Below, piece after piece: positions 43,233 to 51,577 of a DNA stretch of 64,000 nt. The notes beneath the pieces are model-generated. The model saw nothing but the letters and a program-made list of their open reading frames with translations. It did no database searches and had not been told where the DNA came from. Source of the stretch: Muribaculaceae bacterium. GTDB lineage: Bacteria; Bacteroidota; Bacteroidia; Bacteroidales; Muribaculaceae. A program made the position numbers and the translations under genes. Within the stretch, counting starts at the first letter, position 1. The number at the start of each line of letters is the position of its first letter. The stretch spans positions 1-64,000 of the forward strand of contig VSPE01000002.1 of NCBI GenBank assembly GCA_009775225.1, written 5' to 3'.

Positions 43233-43910
43233 ATGAACGACAACGCGCCTGTAGTGGCATTTGACCTCGACGATACTCTCTATAAGGAGATGGATTTTGT
43301 GTATTCGGGCTATCGCGCCGTGGCCCGCAGGCTCGCCGACGCCACAGGCGCCGATGCGGGGCGTCTGTTCGATATTATCGCGGCGGGGCGCCCGCGCGGC
43401 TTCGAGGACGCACTGGAATATATAGCGGGCCTCGACGACGCTGAGCGCTTTACGGTAGACTCCATGGTGGAGGACTACCGCGCCCACCAGCCCGAAATCT
43501 GTCTTGACGGCGATGCGGAGGCGGCTCTGACGCGACTGAAAGCCGCGGGCGTGCACACGGTACTTATTACCGACGGCTCAACACGGCACCAGCGGTCGAA
43601 ATTTGCGGCGCTCGGACTCGACCGTTTCTTTGCGCCGGAAGATATTCTCATCAGCGAAGAGACGGGCGGCGACAAGACGACGCTCGTGCCCTGGACGCTT
43701 GTGGAGGAGCGCTACCGCGGGCACAGGCTTACATACGTGGGCGATAATCTCGTCAAAGATTTCTATCATCCCAATCAGCGCGGGTGGCGCACGGTGATGC
43801 TGCGCGACCGCGGATACCGCAACGTGTTTGCCCAGCGCCCTACAGAGTACGCCGCCCTATACAGGCCGCAGATTACCGTCGACACTCTTATACAAGTGCC
43901 ATTGTACTAA
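43233..43910 (+). CDS. HAD family hydrolase
   Basis: A 225-residue haloacid-dehalogenase-type phosphatase with a C1-type helical cap. Motif I is FDLDDTLY (D11 nucleophile, D13 acid-base); motif II is the Thr in LITDGSTRHQRSK; motif III Lys is GGDKTTLVPW; motif IV is YVGDNLVKDF. Small phosphometabolites, nucleotides or sugar phosphates are likely substrates, not predictable here. The ATG nearest the -7 box is used. It looks monocistronic. Confidence 0.9.
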   Translation: MNDNAPVVAFDLDDTLYKEMDFVYSGYRAVARRLADATGADAGRLFDIIAAGRPRGFEDALEYIAGLDDAERFTVDSMVEDYRAHQPEICLDGDAEAALTRLKAAGVHTVLITDGSTRHQRSKFAALGLDRFFAPEDILISEETGGDKTTLVPWTLVEERYRGHRLTYVGDNLVKDFYHPNQRGWRTVMLRDRGYRNVFAQRPTEYAALYRPQITVDTLIQVPLY

Positions 43911-43913
43911 AAA

Positions 43914-43945
43914 TTTGGCAATCTCGCGATAATTAGTTAATTTCG
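43914..43945 (+). promoter_or_regulatory. Promoter of the secreted carbohydrate-binding gene
   Basis: TTTG, 20 bases, then TAATTTCG, which has one mismatch to TAnnTTTG. The leader to the ATG is about 90 bases. Confidence 0.6.
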
Positions 43946-44040
43946 CAGGGCAAAGACAGCGGCTGCGCGTATGCCTCCGCTATATGGGCATCATTATTAT
44001 CACATTTTTATCATACTTACCTTCAATCAATTACCAAGTA

Positions 44041-45792
44041 ATGAAGACTCGATTACTCTATGTACTGCTGGCACTGATTGTGTCGGTATTCCCGGCATTG
44101 GCCGAAGGCTTTACCATCTATTACGATAACTCGGCCACACAGTGGGAAAGCGTAGGCATCCACTATTGGGGCGGCCCGCAGACCGACTGGCCCGGGGTGG
44201 AGATAGACCATGTGGAAGGCGATATCTGGGCCTATACATTCCCCTCAACTCCGGCAAGCGTCAGCGGCTTCCTCTTCAAACATGCCACCTTGACAGGCGA
44301 CGCTTACCAGACCGCCGACTTCTCCAAGGCACCCGTCAACGGCCACCTCTACAAGGGTGCCGGCGGCGAAAAAGGCAAACTGACCGACGAAGGCGTATAC
44401 AGCGGTTCTCCGGCTCCCAAGACCTCGACAGTGACCGCCACACCCAAGACCGGCGCACGCTTCTCCGAGGAAATCACCGTATCTCTTACGGCAAGCCCCG
44501 CAGTGCCTATTCACTATACCACCGACGGCTCGGAGCCTACGGCTTCATCGGCAGTATACTCGGCACCGCTCACATTCCGCACCACCACCACACTGCGCAC
44601 ACTCACCATTACCGACGAGGGTGTGGAGAAGTCGCAGACTTTTGTGTACACCAAGCGCGAGACCATAGCCGCTGTCGACGGTCGCCTGAACACCGAATAC
44701 TACCGCGTGAACCCCGACGGCAAGACGGGCAGCAACCGCACCGTGAACGCCAAGTTCACCAAACACTCCAACACCAACTATCAGTGCCTGGCCGACAACG
44801 CCCTCTCCAACTGGACTGACGACGACCTTATCTGCCAGGGGGTGGCCCGCGACATCGCTTCGGCATTCCGCGGCAAGCACGAATATCCCGTCATCGACTC
44901 CTACGCCATATATGCGGCCTACGATGCCGACAACCTCTACCTCGGCGTGCAGTATGTATACGCAGTATGGGATGCCGGCGGCGACGGCAAGTCGGACAAC
45001 GACCGTCACCGTCCCTGGATGATGGACGGCCGCATCATGCTTGCGTTCGACCTTTGGGCCGACAAGGAATTTGAAGGCGTGCTCGCCAACGGCAACACTA
45101 TCTGGGATGCCGACGGCAAGTACAATGTGATGCGCAACGGCACCGACTGCATCTGGCTGGGCAACACCAAGCCAACCGTAGGTGTTCCCGCACTCTTCTT
45201 CCCCGATGCAAACGGCACCACAAGCTACGACGCGCCTTACTGCGTGACATTCGGCAGCGAGCCTTTCTACGGCGTGGCAAACGGTCTGCTCCCCTGCATA
45301 GAGCACATCTGGGGCCAGGGCGACTTCGGCTACGACCCCGAGGAACTCCGCACCAACGACGGCTTCACCGACCTCATCGGCGAGGTTGCCCGCGACAAGC
45401 ACACATTCTACGAGTGGAAGTTCCCCCTGTCGAAACTCGGCATCACCGAGCAGCACATCAAGGATAACGGCATCGGCGTAATGGTGATTGACACCTACGG
45501 CCAGGGCGCCATAGGCTCCACACCCTACGACCCCACAGTATTCGACAACGCCGCAACATCTTACTCCAAAGACCCCTCGACCAGCGCCGAGAAGGAAGAC
45601 ACCGACATCTTCACCTACAAGCACGCCCGCATCGGCGGCAAGGCTTCGTCGGGCATCGAAGGTGTGACACCTGCCGACGGCAACGAGGCCGCTCCCGTGT
45701 ACTACAACCTTCAGGGCGTGGAAGTGGCCAACCCCACCTCGGGACTCTACATAGAGCGCCGCGGCAACAAGGTATCTAAAGTGATACTCTGA
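44041..45792 (+). CDS. Secreted multi-domain carbohydrate-binding protein
   Basis: A 583-residue secreted protein without a catalytic domain I recognise. A signal peptide (MKTRLLYVLLALIVSVFPALA) is followed by a CBM26-like starch-binding module (FTIYYDNSATQWESVGIHYWGG), a chitobiase C-terminal-like beta domain (PIHYTTDGSEPTASSAVYSAP), and a 330-residue region resembling family-9 carbohydrate-binding/DOMON modules (YAIYAAYDADNLYLGVQYVYAV). The last 30 residues are a sorting-domain-like tag ending GLYIERRGNKVSKVIL. It shares the CBM26-type module with the amylase upstream. Likely a surface starch-capture protein; no lipobox is present. Confidence 0.75.
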   Translation: MKTRLLYVLLALIVSVFPALAEGFTIYYDNSATQWESVGIHYWGGPQTDWPGVEIDHVEGDIWAYTFPSTPASVSGFLFKHATLTGDAYQTADFSKAPVNGHLYKGAGGEKGKLTDEGVYSGSPAPKTSTVTATPKTGARFSEEITVSLTASPAVPIHYTTDGSEPTASSAVYSAPLTFRTTTTLRTLTITDEGVEKSQTFVYTKRETIAAVDGRLNTEYYRVNPDGKTGSNRTVNAKFTKHSNTNYQCLADNALSNWTDDDLICQGVARDIASAFRGKHEYPVIDSYAIYAAYDADNLYLGVQYVYAVWDAGGDGKSDNDRHRPWMMDGRIMLAFDLWADKEFEGVLANGNTIWDADGKYNVMRNGTDCIWLGNTKPTVGVPALFFPDANGTTSYDAPYCVTFGSEPFYGVANGLLPCIEHIWGQGDFGYDPEELRTNDGFTDLIGEVARDKHTFYEWKFPLSKLGITEQHIKDNGIGVMVIDTYGQGAIGSTPYDPTVFDNAATSYSKDPSTSAEKEDTDIFTYKHARIGGKASSGIEGVTPADGNEAAPVYYNLQGVEVANPTSGLYIERRGNKVSKVIL

Positions 45793-45843
45793 AAATATAA
45801 TACCCTCAACCTCTTAAGCTCCGTCAGGAGCGAGATAAAAAAG

Positions 45844-45885
45844 TAAAGCAAACTCCTAACGGAGTTTGCTTTATTTTTTTGCTTT
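45844..45885 (+). terminator. Terminator after carbohydrate-binding gene
   Basis: TAAAGCAAACTCC-TAAC-GGAGTTTGCTTTA is a 13-bp perfect stem followed by seven T. It isolates this gene from the thiamin operon. Confidence 0.9.
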
Positions 45886-45955
45886 TTTACTATGGCTGCG
45901 CGCAGCTACGCTGTGTTTGGCCACCATAACAATAGAGACGCCACAGCAAAAAAAA

Positions 45956-45986
45956 TTTCATTTCTAATTTTTTATTTCTATATTTG
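45956..45986 (+). promoter_or_regulatory. Thiamin operon promoter
   Basis: TTTC, 19 bases, then TATATTTG. Transcription should start about eight bases later, exactly at the 5' end of the riboswitch. Confidence 0.65.
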
Positions 45987-45993
45987 CAGCATC

Positions 45994-46069
45994 AACAAGA
46001 GGGGTGCCCTGCGGGCTGAGATTATACCCTATGAACTTGAAGCGGTCAGTACCGCCGTAAGGACTTGTT
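45994..46069 (+). promoter_or_regulatory. TPP riboswitch (THI element)
   Basis: The conserved THI-box core is plain: GGGGTGCCC, then GGGCTGAGATTATACCC, then GAACTTGAAGCGGTCAG and CCGCCGTAAGGA. AACAAG and CTTGTT close the P1 stem. Binding of thiamin pyrophosphate to this aptamer turns thiamin genes off. It lies upstream of thiS by 54 bases. A clear intrinsic terminator is absent between the aptamer and the ATG, so control is probably by masking of translation start. Confidence 0.95.
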
Positions 46070-46123
46070 CGTAGTCGCTGTGCATCCCTGCTGTTATAGT
46101 ATATATGCAACACAGTGACTGAT

Positions 46124-46324
46124 ATGAAAATCCACATTAATCACAAGGAATATGAGGTGGTCGACGGCGCCACCCTCGCCGATGTGCTCGCGAGCGTAGG
46201 ACTCGACGGAGCAGGTTATGCCGTAGCCATAGGCACGAAGGTGATACGCCGCGACGAACGCGCAGAAACCGTACTGCCCGAAGGGGCCGACATCACGGTA
46301 ATAAAGGCTGTGTGCGGAGGGTGA
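46124..46324 (+). CDS. thiS: Sulfur carrier protein ThiS
   Basis: A 66-residue ubiquitin-like sulfur carrier ending in CGG. The C-terminal Gly-Gly is adenylated by ThiF and converted to thiocarboxylate, which gives sulfur to thiazole synthase ThiG. The fold pattern (MKIHINHKEYEVVDGATLADVLAS, then TVIKAVCGG) is typical. The stop overlaps the thiE start (TGATG). An ATG three codons upstream is possible but adds only MTD. Confidence 0.95.
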   Translation: MKIHINHKEYEVVDGATLADVLASVGLDGAGYAVAIGTKVIRRDERAETVLPEGADITVIKAVCGG

Positions 46325-47490
46325 TGAAGCGTATTGTAATCACCCTGCCCTACTTCACCGAGGGTGAGGCCGGGCGCATCACGGCCCTGCTCGACAGCGG
46401 CGGCGCCGAGCGCGTGCACATACGCAAGCCCGGAGCCGACGCGGCTGCTGTGGCGGCGCTAATCGAGGCTGTGCCCGCACGTCTGCACAGCCGCCTGTCG
46501 GTGCACTATCTTCCTACCGTGGCCGCCAGCTACGGCTGCGGCGTGCATCTCTCGGGCGGCATGGACTATGTGGAGGCTCCTGTGGTGAGCCGTTCGTGCC
46601 ACACGTTCGACGAGCTGCGTAAAACCGACGATATAGACTATGCCTTTCTCAGCCCCGTGTTCGACAGCATTTCGAAGGTGGGCTACAAATCTTCATTCAC
46701 TGCCGACGAGCTTGCCGAGGCCGCACGCGAGGGGCTGATTAACGACAAGGTATATGCCCTCGGCGGTGTCGACCCCTCGAAATTCGCTATGATAAAATCG
46801 CTCGGGTTCGGTGGCGCGGTCCTTTTGGGAGCGGCCTGGACGCCGGTCGACCCTGTTTCGTTCAGCCTCCAGTATATCACTCAGGGCGACAGCATCGACG
46901 AAATATGCCGCGGCGCACAAGGCGCGCTCGACGGCGGTTGCCGCTGGGTACAGCTGAGAATGAAGGATGCCACCGACGATGCCGTTGTAGAGGCCGCCGC
47001 ACAGCTGAAGCCTATGTGCGATGCCGCCGGAGCGACATTTATTCTGGACGACCGCGTGGAGCTGGTGGAGCGTACGGGTGCACACGGAGTGCATCTCGGC
47101 AAGAACGACATACCGGCGAATGAAGCCGCAGCACTCCTCGGCACAGGATATATAGTAGGCGCCACGGCCAATACCTTCGCCGACATAGAGCATGCCGCAG
47201 CCGCCGGCGCTCACTACATAGGCCTCGGGCCGCTCCGCTTCACCACCACCAAAAAGAACCTCAGCCCCGTGCTGGGCTTCGAGGGCTATGCCGACATCTG
47301 CGCCCGCTGCCGCCGCGCCGGCATAGCTCTGCCTGTGGTAGCCATAGGCGGCATCACCGCTGCCGACATTGAACCGCTGGCTCTCACGGGTGTGAGCGGC
47401 GTGGCGGTGTCGGGCTACATTGCCGGGGCAGATGTTCCGGCCGACGCCACCAGATTATTGATAAACGAAATCAGAACACATATTATATGA
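46324..47490 (+). CDS. thiE: TenI-ThiE fusion, thiamin-phosphate synthase
   Basis: A 388-residue protein made of two tandem TIM-barrel domains of the same superfamily. Residues 1 to about 180 are TenI-like (VHIRKPGA, SVHYLPTVAASYGCGVHLSG, DYAFLSPVFDSISKVGY, VYALGGV). Residues about 185 to 388 are a complete ThiE: GCRWVQLRMKDA, FILDDRVELVERTGAHGVHLGKNDI, GATANTFADIEHA, YIGLGPLRFTTTKKN and VAIGGI, which bind HMP-PP and thiazole phosphate. ThiE joins the two halves of thiamin phosphate; TenI aromatises or isomerises the thiazole product in other bacteria. The two are normally separate genes. The ATG within TGATG is preferred over an upstream GTG. Confidence 0.92.
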   Translation: MKRIVITLPYFTEGEAGRITALLDSGGAERVHIRKPGADAAAVAALIEAVPARLHSRLSVHYLPTVAASYGCGVHLSGGMDYVEAPVVSRSCHTFDELRKTDDIDYAFLSPVFDSISKVGYKSSFTADELAEAAREGLINDKVYALGGVDPSKFAMIKSLGFGGAVLLGAAWTPVDPVSFSLQYITQGDSIDEICRGAQGALDGGCRWVQLRMKDATDDAVVEAAAQLKPMCDAAGATFILDDRVELVERTGAHGVHLGKNDIPANEAAALLGTGYIVGATANTFADIEHAAAAGAHYIGLGPLRFTTTKKNLSPVLGFEGYADICARCRRAGIALPVVAIGGITAADIEPLALTGVSGVAVSGYIAGADVPADATRLLINEIRTHII

Positions 47491-48263
47491 ACAGTAAGGA
47501 ACTCATCATAGGCGGACGCCGCTTCGGCTCGCGCCTCTTTGCAGGCACCGGCAAATTCCAGAGCAACGCCGTAATGGAAGCCGCCATAAAGGCTTCGGGC
47601 ACCGAAATGGTGACAGTAGCCATGAAGCGCGTGGATATGCTCGACCCGCAGGCCGACGACATGCTGCACCACGTAAGCGCCGCACACATACAGCTGCTGC
47701 CAAACACCTCGGGCGTACGCAACGCCGAGGAGGCCGTACTTGCCGCACGGCTCGCCCGCGAGGCTTTCGGCACAAACTTCATAAAACTCGAGATACATCC
47801 CGACCCCAAGTACCTCTTCCCCGACCCGGTGGAGACGCTTAAAGCCACCGAAGAGCTTGCCAAAGACGGCTTTGTGGTGCTCCCGTACATACAGGCCGAC
47901 CCTGTGCTGTGCAAGCGCCTCGAAGACGCGGGCACTGCTGCGGTGATGCCTCTCGCTGCCCCTATCGGCACAAACAAGGGTCTGGTGACACGCGAGCTGC
48001 TGAGCATAATTATAGAAGAGAGCAATGTGCCCGTGGTGGTTGACGCCGGCCTGGGCGCACCCTCGCATGCAGCCGAAGCCATGGAAATGGGCGCCGACGC
48101 CGTACTGGTGAACACCGCCATAGCCGTGGCCGGCGACCCCGTGGCTATGGCCGACGCATTCCGCATGGCCGTAATAGCGGGCAGGCAGGCTTACGAGGCC
48201 GGACTTGGCGGCGTGTGCCGCAGCGCGCAGGCAAGCAGTCCGCTCACATCTTTTCTTGACTGA
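47487..48263 (+). CDS. thiG: Thiazole synthase
   Basis: A 258-residue TIM-barrel enzyme that condenses deoxyxylulose 5-phosphate, dehydroglycine and ThiS-thiocarboxylate into the thiazole phosphate. IIGGRRFGSRLFAGTGKF opens the protein; the Schiff-base Lys is in NFIKLEIHPD; MPLAAPIGTNKGL and PVVVDAGLGAPSHAAEAMEMGADAVLVNTAIA are family hallmarks. Its start overlaps the thiE stop (ATGA). Confidence 0.97.
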   Translation: MNSKELIIGGRRFGSRLFAGTGKFQSNAVMEAAIKASGTEMVTVAMKRVDMLDPQADDMLHHVSAAHIQLLPNTSGVRNAEEAVLAARLAREAFGTNFIKLEIHPDPKYLFPDPVETLKATEELAKDGFVVLPYIQADPVLCKRLEDAGTAAVMPLAAPIGTNKGLVTRELLSIIIEESNVPVVVDAGLGAPSHAAEAMEMGADAVLVNTAIAVAGDPVAMADAFRMAVIAGRQAYEAGLGGVCRSAQASSPLTSFLD

Positions 48264-48265
48264 CA

Positions 48266-49375
48266 ATGTTTTCGGAAGAACTTAAACAATACGACTGGGA
48301 CGCCACCACCGCCGCAATAGCCTCCAAGACTGCCGTCGACGTGGAGCGCGCCCTCCGCAAAGAACGCCCCGGCATCGACGACTTCATGGCTCTCATATCG
48401 CCGGCGGCAGCGCCTTACCTCGAGGCTATGGCGGCTCGCAGCCGCGCCCTCACACAGAAACGCTTCGGCAAGGTGATTTCGATGTATATACCGCTGTATA
48501 TCACCAATTCGTGCACCAACGCCTGCGTGTACTGCGGCTTCAACCGCCACAACGCTTTCAGGCGCGTCATCCTCACGCCGCCACAGATTGCCGACGAGTG
48601 CGAGGCCATACGCCGCCTCGGCCCCTTCGAGAACCTGCTGCTCGTAACGGGCGAGAACCCCGTGGCCGCCGGCACCGAGTATCTGGAGAAGGCGCTTCAG
48701 GTGTGCCGCCCTTACTTCAACAACCTCAGCATAGAGGTGATGCCGCTTTCGGCCGAAGACTACAGGCGCCTCACACTCTCGGGTCTCAACGGCGTGGTGT
48801 GCTTCCAGGAGACATATCACCGCGAGCGGTACAATGTATATCACCCGGCCGGGCAGAAGGCCGACTTCGAGTGGCGCGTCAACGGCTTCGACCGCATGGG
48901 GCAGGCAGGCGTGCACAAAATAGGCATGGGCGTGCTGATAGGTCTTGAGGACTGGCGTACCGACGTGACTATGATGGCGCGGCATCTGCTGTATCTGCGC
49001 AAACACTACTGGCAGACGCGCTACAGTATCAACTTTCCGCGCATGCGCCCGTCGGAGAGCGGCTTCCAGCCCAATGTGGTGATGAGCGACCGCGAGCTGG
49101 CTCAGCTCACATTCGCCTTCCGCATCTTCGACAACGATGTGGATATATCGGTATCGACCCGCGAACGCCCCGTATTCCGCAACAACATAGCCACCCTCGG
49201 CGCCACCTCGATGAGCGCAGGCTCGCGCACCGAGCCGGGCGGCTACCACACATACCCGCAGGCCCTGGAGCAGTTCTCGGTGAGCGACGACCGCTCTCCC
49301 GCCGAGGTGGCAGAGGCCATACGCGCCGCAGGCTACGAACCCGTGTGGAAAGACTGGGATAAAATATTCGACTGA
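48266..49375 (+). CDS. thiH: 2-iminoacetate synthase (radical SAM tyrosine lyase)
   Basis: A 369-residue radical SAM enzyme that cleaves tyrosine to dehydroglycine and p-cresol for thiazole formation. The cluster motif TNSCTNACVYCGFNR near residues 80-94 has CxxxCxxC spacing. LLVTGENP, EVMPLSAEDYRRL and RYSINFPRMRP are ThiH features. Presence of ThiH rather than ThiO indicates the anaerobic route, which suits a gut anaerobe. It begins two bases after thiG and overlaps thiF by one base. Confidence 0.97.
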   Translation: MFSEELKQYDWDATTAAIASKTAVDVERALRKERPGIDDFMALISPAAAPYLEAMAARSRALTQKRFGKVISMYIPLYITNSCTNACVYCGFNRHNAFRRVILTPPQIADECEAIRRLGPFENLLLVTGENPVAAGTEYLEKALQVCRPYFNNLSIEVMPLSAEDYRRLTLSGLNGVVCFQETYHRERYNVYHPAGQKADFEWRVNGFDRMGQAGVHKIGMGVLIGLEDWRTDVTMMARHLLYLRKHYWQTRYSINFPRMRPSESGFQPNVVMSDRELAQLTFAFRIFDNDVDISVSTRERPVFRNNIATLGATSMSAGSRTEPGGYHTYPQALEQFSVSDDRSPAEVAEAIRAAGYEPVWKDWDKIFD

Positions 49376-50073
49376 TGAAGACAGACCGCTATAGCCGCCA
49401 GACCATGCTGCCGGGCTTCGGGCGCGAGGGTCAGGAGAAACTTGCCGCGAGCAGTGTGCTCGTGGCCGGCGCGGGCGGCCTGGGCTGCGCCGCAGCCATA
49501 TACCTTGCGGGGGCCGGTGTGGGTCATATCACCGTGGCCGACGCCGACACCGTGAGCCTGAGCAACCTCCAGCGTCAGGTGCTGTACGGCGAGCATCAGA
49601 CGGGGCTGCCCAAGGCACACGCCGCCGTGGAGAGGCTGCACGCCCTCAACGGAAGCATAGAGCTGAAAGCCGTGCCCGAGTTTATCACCGCTGCAAACGC
49701 CGGCGCTCTCGCAGCCGGCCACGACCTCGTGATTGACTGCACCGACAATTTCGCCACCCGCTACCTTATCGACGATGCGTGCGCCGCCGCCGGAGTGCCG
49801 TGGGTCTACGGCTCGATAGGCGAGTTCGGCGGCCAGCTGTCGCTCTTCTGCGGCCCTTCCGGCACACGCTATACCGACCTCTACCCCGAGCGCGAGCTGC
49901 TGTGCGCCGCCCCGCGCCGCACCCTCGGTGTGCTCGGCGCCGTGCCGGGCGTACTCGGCGCCATGCAGGCCGCCGAGGCCGTGAAATATCTGCTCGGCAT
50001 GGGCGAGAGCCTCGACGGCCGCCTGTTCTGCATCGACCTCCTTACCTTCCAATCCACCGTTTTAGAGATATGA
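49375..50073 (+). CDS. thiF: ThiS adenylyltransferase ThiF (HesA/MoeB/ThiF family)
   Basis: A 232-residue E1-like enzyme that adenylates the ThiS C terminus. The ATP-binding GAGGLGC lies at residues 32-38, followed by DADTVSLSNLQRQVLY and LVIDCTDNFATRYLIDDAC. The C-terminal half is short. The two CxxC zinc pairs of MoeB and E. coli ThiF cannot be found, and where MoeB has TC before GVLGP this protein has APRRTLGVLGAVPG. The operon position leaves little doubt about its partner. Overlaps both neighbours (TGATG; ATGA). Confidence 0.92.
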   Translation: MKTDRYSRQTMLPGFGREGQEKLAASSVLVAGAGGLGCAAAIYLAGAGVGHITVADADTVSLSNLQRQVLYGEHQTGLPKAHAAVERLHALNGSIELKAVPEFITAANAGALAAGHDLVIDCTDNFATRYLIDDACAAAGVPWVYGSIGEFGGQLSLFCGPSGTRYTDLYPERELLCAAPRRTLGVLGAVPGVLGAMQAAEAVKYLLGMGESLDGRLFCIDLLTFQSTVLEI

Positions 50074-50726
50074 GTACCACAAAAAAATGGAGCGACGAGG
50101 CCTGGCAGGCCGCACTCCCCACATACAATGCCATACTTGAGCTGCCCTTCCTGAAGGAGCTTGCCGACGGCACACTGCCAATGGAGAAGTTTATATTCTA
50201 CCTCCGCCAGGACGCCATATACATAGAGAACTACTGCAAGGTGCTTGCCTCGATAGCGTCGCGCGTGGCCGACAAGGCTCACACCGAGGCATTTCTACAC
50301 TACGCCCTCGACGGTGTGTTTGTGGAAAAGACCATGCACGAGACCTATCTCGCACCCTACGGCCCTGCCGATACAGAACCGTCGCCCACGTGCCTGCTGT
50401 ACATGTCGATGCAGGGCGCACAGGCCACCGCGCCGGTAGAGGTGCAGGCAGCAGCCATTCTGCCTTGCTTCTGGGTGTACCTCATGGCGGGCAGGCACAT
50501 TGCCGCCACAGCCACGGCCGACAACCCCTTCGCGGCATGGATAGCCACATACTCCGACCCGTCTTTCGATGTCTCCAACCAACAGTGCATCGACATCTGC
50601 GATGCCCTGGCAGAGAAGGCTTCGCCGGAAGTACGCCGACGCATGACCGAGGTTTTCGTGCTGGCCACAAAAATGGAATGGATGTTCTGGAACTCCGCAT
50701 ACAAACTCGAACAATGGGAAATATGA
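50070..50726 (+). CDS. tenA: Thiaminase II / aminopyrimidine aminohydrolase TenA
   Basis: A 218-residue all-helical enzyme that hydrolyses aminopyrimidine breakdown products of thiamin to HMP for salvage. LPFLKELADGTLPMEKFIFYLRQDAIYIENY at the N terminus, CLLYM in the centre, PCFWVYLMAGRHI, and the C-terminal acidic MTEVFVLATKMEWMFWNSAY (catalytic Glu) are typical. The ATG overlapping the thiF stop is chosen; the frame continues upstream inside thiF without a better start. Confidence 0.93.
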   Translation: MSTTKKWSDEAWQAALPTYNAILELPFLKELADGTLPMEKFIFYLRQDAIYIENYCKVLASIASRVADKAHTEAFLHYALDGVFVEKTMHETYLAPYGPADTEPSPTCLLYMSMQGAQATAPVEVQAAAILPCFWVYLMAGRHIAATATADNPFAAWIATYSDPSFDVSNQQCIDICDALAEKASPEVRRRMTEVFVLATKMEWMFWNSAYKLEQWEI

Positions 50727-51556
50727 GGACTTACCGCCGCGCCCTCACCATAGCGGGCAGCGACCCCAGCGGAGGCGCGGGTATACAGGCCGACCTCAAG
50801 ACCTTTTCGGCCCTCGGCGTGTACGGCATGTCGGCAATAGTGGCCGTGGTAGACGAGAACACCGAGGGAGTGACGGGTGTGCACCCGGTGCCCGATGCCT
50901 TCGTGGCGGGGCAGATACGCTCATGCCTCGACGACATAGGCGCCGACGCCGTGAAGATTGGCATGCTGCACTCCTCTGCGCTCATACGCACGGTGCGGCT
51001 CACCCTGGAGCCGTACGCACTCGAGAACATAGTATTCGACCCCGTAATGGTAGCGACCTCGGGCGACGCGCTTCTGGAGAGCGACGCCGTGGCCACGCTG
51101 CGCGACGAGCTGATACCCTCCGTAGGCGTCATTACGCCGAACGTACCCGAGGCCGAAATACTCCTGGGGCATAGCATAGACAGTCAGGATATGCTTCCCG
51201 ATGCCGCCCGCGAGCTATCGCAGGACAACCGCGTATCGGTGCTCCTAAAAGCGGGCCACCTCGGCGGCGACAGCCTCACCGACATATTCTACAACGCACG
51301 CACTGGCCGCATGACGCCGCTCAGCGCACCGCGCACCGACACCGTGAACACCCACGGCACGGGCTGCACCCTCTCGTCGGCCTTCGCGTCCTTTCTGGCC
51401 CTTGGCGCCTCGCTCGACGAAGCCGCCGTACGCGCCAAGCGCTACATTGCCGAGGCCATAGCTGCCGGCGCACGCTACCACATAGGCCACGGTCACGGCC
51501 CGGTGATGCACTTCTATAATTACTGGGAACAGGATAACGCTCCCACCTGCGAGTGA
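50723..51556 (+). CDS. thiD: Hydroxymethylpyrimidine (phosphomethylpyrimidine) kinase
   Basis: A 277-residue ribokinase-fold enzyme that phosphorylates HMP and HMP-P to HMP-PP, the pyrimidine substrate of ThiE. TIAGSDPSGGAGIQADLKTF opens it; VKIGML, FDPVMVATSGD, ITPNVPEAEILLG, LLKAGHL and the anion hole with catalytic base in NTHGTGCTLSSAFAS complete the set. Start by ATGA overlap with tenA. Last gene of the riboswitch operon. Confidence 0.96.
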   Translation: MRTYRRALTIAGSDPSGGAGIQADLKTFSALGVYGMSAIVAVVDENTEGVTGVHPVPDAFVAGQIRSCLDDIGADAVKIGMLHSSALIRTVRLTLEPYALENIVFDPVMVATSGDALLESDAVATLRDELIPSVGVITPNVPEAEILLGHSIDSQDMLPDAARELSQDNRVSVLLKAGHLGGDSLTDIFYNARTGRMTPLSAPRTDTVNTHGTGCTLSSAFASFLALGASLDEAAVRAKRYIAEAIAAGARYHIGHGHGPVMHFYNYWEQDNAPTCE

Positions 51557-51577
51557 GGTGCGATATACTATGGCATA

